NCBI GenBank assembly: GCA_947311435.1
Contig: CAMZKT010000077.1
Coordinates: 1-39,023, forward strand
DNA length: 39,023 nt
Source: an uncultured Desulfocapsa sp.
GTDB taxonomy: Bacteria; Desulfobacterota; Desulfobulbia; Desulfobulbales; Desulfocapsaceae
Reading direction: 5' to 3'
Below the pieces are notes generated by a model. It did no database searches, was not told the DNA's origin, and was given only the letters and a program-made list of their open reading frames with translations. Shown here in pieces: positions 31,786 through 39,023 of the stretch (positions are counted from its first letter, which is position 1; each line of letters begins with the position of its first letter). A program made the position numbers and the translations under genes.

Positions 31786-33534
31786 ATGAGTTTAAAATTA
31801 ATGACATATCTTGTTGTTGGAGCAACATTTGCTTTGTATCTTTATATTGCTTTCAAAGCACGTGCTTCCACTACAGGTGAATTCTATGTTGCGGGAAAAG
31901 GGGTTCATCCGGTTTTGAACGGCATGGCGACGGGTGCTGACTGGATGTCGGCCGCATCTTTTATCTCCATGGCCGGCCTCATTGCTTTTAAGGGATATGA
32001 TGCCTCCGTCTATCTAATGGGTTTTTCTGGCGGATATTGCCTGCTGGCCATGTTGCTGGCACCATATCTGCGAAAGTATGGGAAGTTCACGGTTCCAGAA
32101 TTTATCGGTGATCGTTACTATTCAAATTTTGCCAGAGTTGTAGCTGTTATCTGCCTTATTGTGGCCTCACTAACCTATGTTATTGGTCAGATGAAGGGTG
32201 TGGGGGTTGCTTTCTCACGCTTTCTTGAACTTCCCTATGAGGTTGGTCTTGGTGTGGGGATGGTTATCGTCTTTTTTTATGCGGTTATGGGTGGAATGAA
32301 GGGGGTAACATATACCCAGGTCGCACAATATTGCGTAATGATTTTTGCCTATACTGTACCGGTTGTTTTTATCTCTCTTCAATTAACCGGGAATCCCATT
32401 CCTCAGCTGGGAATGGGTGCTCAGATGACAGGGGATGATATGTTCCTCCTGGATAAACTTGATCAGACTCTTGTCGACTTAGGGTTTAACGAGTTCACGG
32501 CTCAAAAGGGGAATACCTTAAATATTTTTCTTTTTACCCTTTCTCTTATGATCGGCACTGCAGGCTTACCCCATGTCATTACACGATTTTTTACTGTTCC
32601 AAAAGTGAGGGACGCACGCTCCTCGGTTGGTTGGTCACTTGTTTTTATCGCCATTCTCTATACTACTGCACCTGCTGTTGGTGCCATGGCGCGGTTAAAT
32701 CTAATGGAGACCATTCACCCGACCTCTGGCGCAAATGCAGGGGAGTGGCTGAAATATGATGAACGACCTCAATGGTTTAAGAATTGGGAGAAAACAGGAC
32801 TCTTGACCTTTGAAGATAAAAACAAGGATGGTTTGATCCAATACGTTGGTGCGAAAAATAAAGAGTTTGAAAACGAGATGGTAAAGGTCGATCGCGACAT
32901 TATGGTGCTCGCCAATCCGGAAATTGCCAAGCTCCCCAATTGGGTAATTGCTCTTGTTGCAGCTGGTGGTATTGCGGCAGCACTATCAACGGCTGCCGGT
33001 CTTTTGCTGGCGATTTCTTCGTCTATTTCCCATGACCTGCTCAAAGGTATTGTCATGCCAAATATGAGTGATAAATCTGAATTACTCGCAGGGCGTATAG
33101 CCATGGCTGGTGCTATTTTGGTGGCTGGTGTTCTGGGACTGAATCCTCCAGGGTTTGCTGCTCAGGTTGTGGCGCTGGCGTTTGGTCTTGCTGCCTCTTC
33201 TATCTTCCCGGCTCTGATGATGGGTGTCTTTGCCAAGAGAGTTAATAATATCGGCGCAGTTTGTGGAATGCTTGTGGGTCTAGGAAGTACGCTTGTGTAT
33301 ATTTTCTGGTTTAAAGGCTGGTTCTTTATTCCCGGTACTGCCATGGCTGCTGATAATGCTTCAAACTGGTTGTTTGGTATAGGTCCAAGTTCCTTTGGGG
33401 CAATTGGTGCTCTACTTAATTTTACTGTTGCTCTTGCTGTGTCAAGTATTACCAAAGCCCCCCCAGAGCATATTCAACATCTTGTTGAGGACATTCGTGT
33501 TCCAATGGGAGCAGGTTCTGCAGTGGAACACTGA
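31786..33534 (+). CDS. Sodium:solute symporter, acetate/carboxylate type (VC_2705 subfamily)
   Basis: 582-aa polytopic SSS-family transporter likely importing acetate or a similar monocarboxylate with a cation. Family features: FYVAGKGVHPVLNGMATGADWMSAASFISM near residues 27-56, GYDASVYLMGFSGGYCLLAMLLAP, FTVPEFIGDRY, and GTAGLPHVITRFF near 260. An extra soluble stretch of about 70 residues (roughly 305-380) contains DKNKDGLIQYVG, like a calcium-binding EF/dockerin loop. GGGAGG precedes the ATG. It is the last gene of the acetate module and is followed by a strong terminator. Substrate inferred from acs and DUF294 neighbours; other short-chain acids are possible. Confidence 0.88.
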   Translation: MSLKLMTYLVVGATFALYLYIAFKARASTTGEFYVAGKGVHPVLNGMATGADWMSAASFISMAGLIAFKGYDASVYLMGFSGGYCLLAMLLAPYLRKYGKFTVPEFIGDRYYSNFARVVAVICLIVASLTYVIGQMKGVGVAFSRFLELPYEVGLGVGMVIVFFYAVMGGMKGVTYTQVAQYCVMIFAYTVPVVFISLQLTGNPIPQLGMGAQMTGDDMFLLDKLDQTLVDLGFNEFTAQKGNTLNIFLFTLSLMIGTAGLPHVITRFFTVPKVRDARSSVGWSLVFIAILYTTAPAVGAMARLNLMETIHPTSGANAGEWLKYDERPQWFKNWEKTGLLTFEDKNKDGLIQYVGAKNKEFENEMVKVDRDIMVLANPEIAKLPNWVIALVAAGGIAAALSTAAGLLLAISSSISHDLLKGIVMPNMSDKSELLAGRIAMAGAILVAGVLGLNPPGFAAQVVALAFGLAASSIFPALMMGVFAKRVNNIGAVCGMLVGLGSTLVYIFWFKGWFFIPGTAMAADNASNWLFGIGPSSFGAIGALLNFTVALAVSSITKAPPEHIQHLVEDIRVPMGAGSAVEH

Positions 33535-33576
33535 GCAGGGCGACTAAGAACAGTGCTCTTTTTGGTTTGAGCAAAG

Positions 33577-33614
33577 AAAACGCATTCGTAATTCTTTACG
33601 AATGCGTTTTTTTG
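33577..33614 (+). terminator. Strong intrinsic terminator after the symporter gene
   Basis: AAAACGCATTCGTAA (33577-33591) pairs perfectly with TTACGAATGCGTTTT (33596-33610) across a TTCT loop, and T-rich bases continue to 33618. The 15-bp stem with U-tract 43 bases past the stop is the clearest Rho-independent terminator in the window. Confidence 0.9.
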
Positions 33615-33680
33615 TTTTAATGAAAGGAGGGTGATGTAAAATGATGAACACCAAATAGTGACTAAAGACGAGATAAATTA

Positions 33681-34238
33681 ATGCAAACAAAATTGCTCAA
33701 ACCTGAAAATTGTTATCTCCACATTATCGACCCTCAAGAACGACTTATGCCCCAAATTCACGAATCGGTGAGGGTGGAAAACACCATCCGGAAGATGGTG
33801 AATTGTGCTGGGATACTGGGTGTGCCGGTTGTGGCAAATACTCAGTACAAAAAAGGACTGGGAGTGTATACAACGGCATTGGAAGAGTTATTTCAAAATG
33901 TTAAAAGACCCGATAAAACAGAATTTAATGCCATGGCCAATGAGGAAACGCTAGGTCTTGTGAAAAACATGCCAGCCGAAGTCAATACCGCGATCCTTGT
34001 AGGCGTTGAGACACACATCTGTATTTATCAGACAGCCCTGGGCTTGCAGGAAGTGGGAATAACTCCATGGATTGTCGCCGATGGTGTTTCATCCCGCACG
34101 GAAGAGAATTCACGTTTGGGCCTGGCACGGCTCCGTGATTGTGGAGCTGCTGTGGGTCCTGCTGAAATGATTATTTATGAATTGCTGGGAAGGGCGGGGA
34201 CGTTACAATTCAAAGAGGTTCTTCCACATATTCTATAA
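33681..34238 (+). CDS. Isochorismatase-family cysteine hydrolase (YcaC/nicotinamidase-like)
   Basis: 185-aa alpha/beta hydrolase of the isochorismatase superfamily. The catalytic triad is readable as D17 (IIDPQERLM), K79 (RPDKTEFNAM) and C114 (GVETHICIYQTAL), with the cis-peptide-type VGVETH stretch before the Cys. The substrate cannot be read: N-terminal and metal-binding features of true nicotinamidases (PncA) are not obvious, and YcaC-like hydrolases are uncharacterised. It has its own position between a terminator and alaS with no close operon partner. No strong ribosome-binding site is visible before ATG 33681 (TAAATTA). Confidence 0.85.
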   Translation: MQTKLLKPENCYLHIIDPQERLMPQIHESVRVENTIRKMVNCAGILGVPVVANTQYKKGLGVYTTALEELFQNVKRPDKTEFNAMANEETLGLVKNMPAEVNTAILVGVETHICIYQTALGLQEVGITPWIVADGVSSRTEENSRLGLARLRDCGAAVGPAEMIIYELLGRAGTLQFKEVLPHIL

Positions 34239-34300
34239 GAAATATTCCGACTTGTCAGGTTAGGTTCAATAATAATACAAAATCAAAAAAGACAAAATCC

Positions 34301-36949
34301 ATGAAAGGCACAGAAATTCGCAAGCGGTTTATAGAGTATTTTATAAAAAAGAATCATTTTCCTGTGGAAAGTTCTTCCCTAGTCCCACAGGATGATCCCA
34401 CTTTGTTGTTTGTTAATGCTGGAATGGTGCAGTTTAAAACTGTTTTTATGGGAGATGAGGTGCGAGGGTATAACCGGGCAGTGAGTAGTCAGCGTTGTGT
34501 CCGTGCAGGAGGTAAGCATAATGATCTGGAAAATGTGGGATATACTGCTCGACACCACACATTTTTTGAAATGCTTGGTAATTTTTCTTTTGGAAATTAT
34601 TTCAAAAAAGATGCCATAAACTATGCATGGGAATTTTTGGTGAAGGAGCTTCATGTTCCGGCTGAACAGCTCTGGGTTTCAGTGTATCAAGACGATGATG
34701 AAGCTTTTAAGCTGTGGGAACAGGTTGAAGGGCTCCCTGAAGGGCGTATTGTAAGGTTGGGCGAGAAAGATAATTTCTGGGCCATGGGCGATACAGGACC
34801 CTGCGGGCCATGTTCTGAAATTCATATTGACCAGGGAAGAGAGGCCGGGTGTAATAGACCGGAATGCGGGGTGGGATGTGATTGCGACCGCTTTCTTGAA
34901 CTCTGGAATCTTGTTTTTATGCAGTTCAACCGTGCAGAAGATGGAACGATGACTCCACTCCCAAGCCCAAGTATCGACACTGGTATGGGGCTTGAGCGTG
35001 TGGCGGCAGTACTTCAGGGAAAACTGAATAATTATGATAGCGATCTCTTTCAACCAGTAATAAAGAAAATCGAAGCACTCTCTGGACGGAAGTATCTCGG
35101 GAGACAGGACGATACCACAGCCATGCGTGTCATTGCAGATCATGCACGGGCGACCACTTTTCTTGTTGCAGATGGCATACTGCCTTCAAATGAAGGACGT
35201 GGATATGTGTTGCGTCGTGTGATGCGGCGTGCAATACGCTACGGTCGTAACCTGGGGCTGAAAAAACCGTTTATGGATGCAGTTACTGCAGCTGTGACTG
35301 CATCCATGAAAGATGCGCATTCTCATCTGGAGGGCTGTGTAGATTTGCTGAGTAAGGTGGTGACCAATGAGGAGTTACGTTTTGGTGAGACCCTTGAGCA
35401 TGGTTTGGCAATGCTGGATGAAGAGATACATCGTTTGGAACATTCCGGCGGAAAGTTGATTGACGGCGAGTTTGTTTTCAAACTTTATGACACGTACGGA
35501 TTTCCGGTTGATATTGTCCGGGATATCTCCTTCGAACGTGGAGTTGATTTTGATAACAAAGGTTTTGTTGAGGCCATGGAACGGCAGCGCTCTCAGTCAC
35601 GTGCCTCCAGAAAAGGCGAGAATGTAAAGCTTCTTGGGAAGGGAGTGAAGGAACTTCTGGATGCAGGGAAGAAAAGTAAATTTGTCGGGTATGATCTTCT
35701 CGAAGTAGAGTCAGAAGTTATTGGACTTCTAGATAATAACGGGAATGTGATTGAACAGCTTGCGGAGGGGGATAGCGGTCTGCTCCTGGTCAGTTTAACG
35801 CCGTTTTATGCAGAGGCCGGTGGTCAGGCTGGGGATTGCGGAGTTCTTATTTGGGAGAAGGGAAAGGGGAAAATTGTCGGCACCAGCAGTGAAGGTGAGC
35901 GATTGATCTTCCACAGTATAGAAATTGTAGTGGGAAGCCTTCAAACCGGGATGACTGTAAAATTACAGGTAACTGCCAGCGAAAGAATCGACACAGCTGC
36001 AAATCATACCGCGACCCATCTTCTTCATGCAGCTCTGAAAGAGCTCTTGGGAGATCATATAAAACAGGCAGGGTCGCAGGTTGACCACAATCGTCTTCGT
36101 TTTGATTTTACCCATTTCTCACCGCTGTCTCAAGAAGAGAAGGAAACCATTGAAAGAAAAGTTAATGAAAAAATACGTGAAAACATTCAGGCAAAGACAG
36201 TTGTTCTTGCGCGTGACTTGGCTGTAAAGCAGGGAGCGACAGCACTCTTTGGTGAAAAGTACGGTGAGCATGTAAGGGTCGTAAGCATCGGTGATTTTTC
36301 TAAGGAACTATGTGGGGGGACTCACGTTGGTGCAACTGGAGAGATCGGTCTTTTTCAGATTGTGTCAGAAGGAGGGATTGCAGCAGGAGTGCGAAGAATT
36401 GAGGCAATAACTGGTCGTGTTGCTCAAGAGCGAGTGCAAAAAATAATTAAGCGTGAGCAGGATATTTGCGAATTCTTAAATGTAGGATCGGAGCATATCC
36501 TTGAGCGCTTGGACAGTATTACGGGAACGACTAAACGACTTGAAAAACAGGTCGCAGAATTAACGACTAAGCTTGCAACATCTGATTTTGGCGAACTTCT
36601 TGCGTCTGCTAAAGATATTGAGGGGATTAAGGTCGTGGCCGCAGTTATTCCTTTGGATAGTGCGAAGACACTGCGTGAAGTTGGTGATAAGCTACGCCAT
36701 GACTTGGGAAGCGGTATCGCTGTACTTGGCGGTGAAATGAATGGAAAGGCAGCACTTTTGGCGATTGTTTCGAAAGATCTTACAAAACGTATTAAAGCTG
36801 GAGATCTGGTGAATCGGGTTGCTGCAATTGTGGGTGGAAAAGGTGGCGGGCGCTCGGATATGGCGCAGGCAGGAGGAACTATGCCGGATAAAATAAAAGA
36901 GGCGATTGCTTCAGTCTATGAAAATGTTCAAATGTTGCTTAACCGGTAA
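34301..36949 (+). CDS. alaS: Alanine-tRNA ligase
   Basis: 882-aa class II aminoacyl-tRNA synthetase. The catalytic core shows motif 2 region RHHTFFEMLGNFSFGNYFK and motif 3 GMGLERVAAVLQ. The editing domain carries zinc ligands HTATHLLH and CGGTHVGATGEIG. Coiled and C-Ala domains follow, ending in GGGRSDMAQAGG, as in E. coli AlaS (876 aa). ATG 34301 begins MKGTEIRKRFIEYF, the usual AlaS start; no strong ribosome-binding site is evident (AAAATCC). It stands alone between the hydrolase and the ATP synthase operon. Confidence 0.97.
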   Translation: MKGTEIRKRFIEYFIKKNHFPVESSSLVPQDDPTLLFVNAGMVQFKTVFMGDEVRGYNRAVSSQRCVRAGGKHNDLENVGYTARHHTFFEMLGNFSFGNYFKKDAINYAWEFLVKELHVPAEQLWVSVYQDDDEAFKLWEQVEGLPEGRIVRLGEKDNFWAMGDTGPCGPCSEIHIDQGREAGCNRPECGVGCDCDRFLELWNLVFMQFNRAEDGTMTPLPSPSIDTGMGLERVAAVLQGKLNNYDSDLFQPVIKKIEALSGRKYLGRQDDTTAMRVIADHARATTFLVADGILPSNEGRGYVLRRVMRRAIRYGRNLGLKKPFMDAVTAAVTASMKDAHSHLEGCVDLLSKVVTNEELRFGETLEHGLAMLDEEIHRLEHSGGKLIDGEFVFKLYDTYGFPVDIVRDISFERGVDFDNKGFVEAMERQRSQSRASRKGENVKLLGKGVKELLDAGKKSKFVGYDLLEVESEVIGLLDNNGNVIEQLAEGDSGLLLVSLTPFYAEAGGQAGDCGVLIWEKGKGKIVGTSSEGERLIFHSIEIVVGSLQTGMTVKLQVTASERIDTAANHTATHLLHAALKELLGDHIKQAGSQVDHNRLRFDFTHFSPLSQEEKETIERKVNEKIRENIQAKTVVLARDLAVKQGATALFGEKYGEHVRVVSIGDFSKELCGGTHVGATGEIGLFQIVSEGGIAAGVRRIEAITGRVAQERVQKIIKREQDICEFLNVGSEHILERLDSITGTTKRLEKQVAELTTKLATSDFGELLASAKDIEGIKVVAAVIPLDSAKTLREVGDKLRHDLGSGIAVLGGEMNGKAALLAIVSKDLTKRIKAGDLVNRVAAIVGGKGGGRSDMAQAGGTMPDKIKEAIASVYENVQMLLNR

Positions 36950-37144
36950 AAAATAATTCTCAGGAAAGGTAAAAATCATAATTGGTTGAACTAAAAAGTT
37001 AAAACCCCTTTGAGAACAGTCTAGTTTGATCGGGAAATAATCAGCCTTGATAAATTATGGGAAACAGTAAAACAAATAGAAGTATTGTGTGCATTAAAGA
37101 GCCACAGAGCAGTCTTTTAGGCCATTGTTTATTATATAAAAAAG

Positions 37145-37173
37145 TTGACAGCTAAGACCATATATTGTACAAC
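37145..37173 (+). promoter_or_regulatory. Candidate sigma-70 promoter of the atp operon
   Basis: TTGACA (37145-37150), 17-base spacer, TACAAC (37168-37173), about 75 bases before atpF'. Perfect -35 with a 4/6 -10. The rest of the 298-base alaS-atp gap shows no other clear feature. Confidence 0.5.
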
Positions 37174-37247
37174 CGTTTTCGTGTGTGAATCACCATTCAT
37201 TTTGGGGAGTTTTTTGAATTATCTTAGCCAATCAGGAGCGGAAAAAA

Positions 37248-37673
37248 ATGGTTACAATTGATATCACCCTGTTTCTCCAGATCATTAACGCTTTAGTGTT
37301 GATGTATCTGCTCAATGGAGTAATTTACAAGCCGGTTCTAAAAATACTGGCGGAAAGGAAAGTTAAGCTGCAAGGCATGCGTGATGATGTGACCAAGTAT
37401 GAAGATAATGCCCGAAGGCGTCAGGAGGCTGTAGATCAAAAGATGCACACAGCTTCAATGAAGGCGAAGAAAGCACTCGATGATGCCCGGTCTGGAGCCA
37501 AGGCTGCTGGCGAAGAAAAAGTCGCTGCTATTAAGGCCGAAGCTGATGCCGCAAGAGAGAAACAGATGGCAGAAATAAAATCTCAGGTAGAGGCCGCACG
37601 AAAAGATCTAGGAGCAGGGGTTGAGGAGTTTGCGTCTGCCATGGCAGGTAAAATTTTGGGAAGGAGTCTGTGA
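37248..37673 (+). CDS. atpF': F-type ATP synthase subunit b' (second b subunit)
   Basis: 141-aa half of the heterodimeric peripheral stalk. A single N-terminal membrane helix (ITLFLQIINALVLMYLLNGVIYKPV) is followed by a long charged coiled coil (residues 30-130) and ends near the delta-binding part AMAGKILGRSL. It is preceded by AGGAGCGG and overlaps atpF by a few bases. First gene of the atp cluster; subunits a and c are absent, as in other Desulfobacterota where atpB-atpE lie in a separate locus. Confidence 0.92.
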   Translation: MVTIDITLFLQIINALVLMYLLNGVIYKPVLKILAERKVKLQGMRDDVTKYEDNARRRQEAVDQKMHTASMKAKKALDDARSGAKAAGEEKVAAIKAEADAAREKQMAEIKSQVEAARKDLGAGVEEFASAMAGKILGRSL

Positions 37674-37675
37674 GG

Positions 37676-38425
37676 ATGATGGGAATGAATCGAACAGTCG
37701 GGAAAAGTGTACTTGTCGCACTGATCTTGTGGTTTGCCCCGGCAGCAGGAAGTGTCTGGGCTTCTAGTCAGGGTGCGGGGGGCCAGGGAATGCCCACGGC
37801 AGACCCCTATGTGGCGGTTGAGCTACCTGGAGAGGCGGATGCGGGACATGCCGTCGTTGAAGGACATGCGGCTGAGGTTGCGGCTGTGCATGGGGAAGCG
37901 GCTAATACCGGGCATGGTGCGGCGACATATAACAGCTTGTCACCTGAAAAACTGAAAGATCTTGCCTTCAGGGTGATGAACTTTCTTGTCCTCCTCATTA
38001 TTCTTGTGAAATTTGGTGCTAAGCCCATTGCCAATAGTCTTGGGGCTCGACGTAGGCAGATTAAGGAAGAGATTGAAGAACTTGAGCTAAAAAAAGTTGA
38101 TGCAGAAACGGCATATAAAGAGTTTTCTGAAAAGCTGGAATCTGTCGAAAAGGACGTGGACAGCATTGTCGAAAAGGCAGTTGCTCAGGCAGAGCTTGAA
38201 AAAATAAGGATCATAGAAGCGGCCGAAAAATCAGCTGCTGATATTAAGCGGTCTGCTGAGTTGGCCATAGCCAATGAGGTTACAGCTGCCAAGAGAAGTC
38301 TCAAGGTTGAAGTCGTAGAGCAGGCTTCCCTCATGGCTGAAGAGCTAATTGTTAAAAATTTAACAGCCGATGATCAGGATAAAATTGTCGAAGATTACTT
38401 AGATAAAGTAGGAGCCGTCCAGTGA
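37676..38425 (+). CDS. atpF: F-type ATP synthase subunit b with N-terminal signal-like segment and His/Ala-rich stretch
   Basis: 249 aa, much longer than a typical b subunit (about 156). Residues 4-30 look like a signal peptide (SVLVALILWFAPAAGSVWA, AxA site). A Gly/His/Ala-rich stretch of about 60 residues follows (GHAVVEGHAAEVAAVHGE), then the true membrane helix FRVMNFLVLLIILVKFGAKP and the coiled coil ending VEDYLDKVGAVQ. Similar leader-bearing b subunits occur in Desulfobacterota, where the N-terminus is presumably processed or periplasmic. Start: the frame opens at GTG 37670 overlapping the b' stop, but ATG 37676 is 9 bases after AAGGAG. The stop overlaps the atpH GTG. Confidence 0.9.
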   Translation: MMGMNRTVGKSVLVALILWFAPAAGSVWASSQGAGGQGMPTADPYVAVELPGEADAGHAVVEGHAAEVAAVHGEAANTGHGAATYNSLSPEKLKDLAFRVMNFLVLLIILVKFGAKPIANSLGARRRQIKEEIEELELKKVDAETAYKEFSEKLESVEKDVDSIVEKAVAQAELEKIRIIEAAEKSAADIKRSAELAIANEVTAAKRSLKVEVVEQASLMAEELIVKNLTADDQDKIVEDYLDKVGAVQ

Positions 38426-38967
38426 AACAAATAATCTTAGCAAGAAGATATGCCAAGGCGCTTTTTGCGGTTGGTAAAGAAGACGGAAAATATGAAGAAT
38501 ATAACGAAGCTCTGCAGGGGTTGAGCGAGGTCTTTGCCTCGGATGTCGGGCTTGCAGATTCTTTGACAAACCCACTTTACCCGCTAGATGTCAGAAGTAA
38601 AGTTATGGAAGGGGTTGTTGCTTCCATGGGTGTCGATAAGATTATGGGCAATTTTCTCAGCCTGCTTGTCGAGAAGAAGCGTGCAGATGTTCTTCCTGAT
38701 ATCGCAGAAGAATTTCAAATTATGGTTGATGAGGAAAAAAATATCAGCCATGGTACCGTGGTGTCCGCAGTAGAGTTGAGTGAAAAATTACAGACCAAGG
38801 TGCAGGCAACATTAGAAAAGCTTACTGGCAAGACCGTGGAGCTAACTACCAGTGTTGATCCTTCAATCATTGGTGGGATTATTGCCAGGGTTGGCGATCT
38901 TGAATTAGACGGAAGTATCAGAACACAACTTGCGAGTTTAAAAGATTCCATTAAGGGGAGAGAGTAG
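38422..38967 (+). CDS. atpH: F-type ATP synthase subunit delta
   Basis: 181-aa F1 subunit that connects F1 to the b/b' stalk (OSCP). N-terminal helical domain with IILARRYAKALFAVGKEDGK; C-terminal SIIGGIIARVGDLELDGSIRTQL segment is diagnostic. It starts with GTG 38422, overlapping the atpF stop by four bases (GTGA). Ends in TAG two bases before atpA. Confidence 0.94.
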   Translation: MKQIILARRYAKALFAVGKEDGKYEEYNEALQGLSEVFASDVGLADSLTNPLYPLDVRSKVMEGVVASMGVDKIMGNFLSLLVEKKRADVLPDIAEEFQIMVDEEKNISHGTVVSAVELSEKLQTKVQATLEKLTGKTVELTTSVDPSIIGGIIARVGDLELDGSIRTQLASLKDSIKGRE

Positions 38968-38969
38968 AA

Positions 38970-39023
38970 ATGCAAATCAAAGCCGAAGAAATCAGTCAGA
39001 TTATAAAAGATCAGATTGGTGAG
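38970..39023 (+). CDS. atpA: F-type ATP synthase subunit alpha, 5' end only
   Basis: 18 codons to the window edge: MQIKAEEISQIIKDQIGE, the conserved start of the alpha subunit. GGGGAGAG lies about 8 bases upstream. The gene is cut by the end of the window. Confidence 0.9.
   Translation, partial: MQIKAEEISQIIKDQIGE

Noticed and set aside
1-39023. tRNA, rRNA, CRISPR arrays, prophage or toxin-antitoxin genes
   Set aside because: Looked for by cloverleaf-like arms, repeat-spacer periodicity and typical proteins in all gaps; none could be supported.

Overview
The window reads as a chromosomal segment of a mesophilic, AT-leaning member of the Desulfobacterota, most likely a Desulfobulbales-type sulfur-cycle anaerobe. 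This placement is inference. It rests on the split ATP synthase locus that opens with b' and a signal-peptide-bearing b subunit, on the acetyl-CoA synthetase/acetate symporter cluster, on a SqrR/BigR-type ArsR regulator, and on the overall protein flavour. No phage, insertion sequence, CRISPR array, tRNA or rRNA was seen. Almost everything is housekeeping or central metabolism, arranged in short operons.

Layout. 80-6305 (+) is a purine salvage/catabolism operon: xanthine dehydrogenase FAD and 2Fe-2S subunits, guanine deaminase, and an ABC importer (double ATPase plus two permeases) with overlapping or touching genes. The molybdopterin subunit and the substrate-binding lipoprotein are not in the window. 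A 108-bp imperfect palindrome (6445-6552) follows. 6569-8649 (+) is a nucleoside-phosphorylase-family protein and rimO. 8658-12787 (-) runs lipoprotein, YjbQ-family protein, an 85-aa unknown, a UbiD-family decarboxylase, an RluB/RsuA pseudouridine synthase, and an HU/IHF protein. 13090-14381 (-) is cbpA-cbpM. Divergent from it, 14552-17799 (+) is aroK-aroC-glgA, then gapA and a 1,424-aa dikinase-like protein. A small SAP-like protein follows (23455-23682).

23865-26221 (-) is a probable operon: membrane protein, ArsR with the Cys pair of persulfide sensors, a D-Ala-D-Ala carboxypeptidase, a tiny membrane peptide and a DUF2892 protein. 26569-33534 (+) is an acetate module: acs, a cNMP/CBS/DUF294 protein, a DEDDh exonuclease, DUF4212 and a sodium:solute symporter, closed by a strong terminator. 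Then come an isochorismatase-fold hydrolase, alaS, and the start of an ATP synthase operon (atpF'-atpF-atpH-atpA, the last cut by the window edge).

The most notable signals are reading-frame anomalies in otherwise intact core genes. acs carries a single in-frame UAG exactly at the conserved Lys of its [10 protein letters not shown] nucleotide-binding loop. aroK and the carboxypeptidase each need one extra A in an A7 run directly after their ATG. The carboxypeptidase may also need one extra C in a C9 run to gain a membrane anchor. These could be homopolymer/base-call errors, real lesions, or recoding (pyrrolysine at UAG; slippage at A-tracts). Other long A and G runs in the window (A7, A8, G8, G9) are in frame, so the errors are not universal. 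The other items worth attention are the dikinase-like protein lacking a pyruvate/PEP barrel next to glgA and gapA, the SqrR-type regulator, and a glycogen synthase lacking the usual N-terminal Lys.
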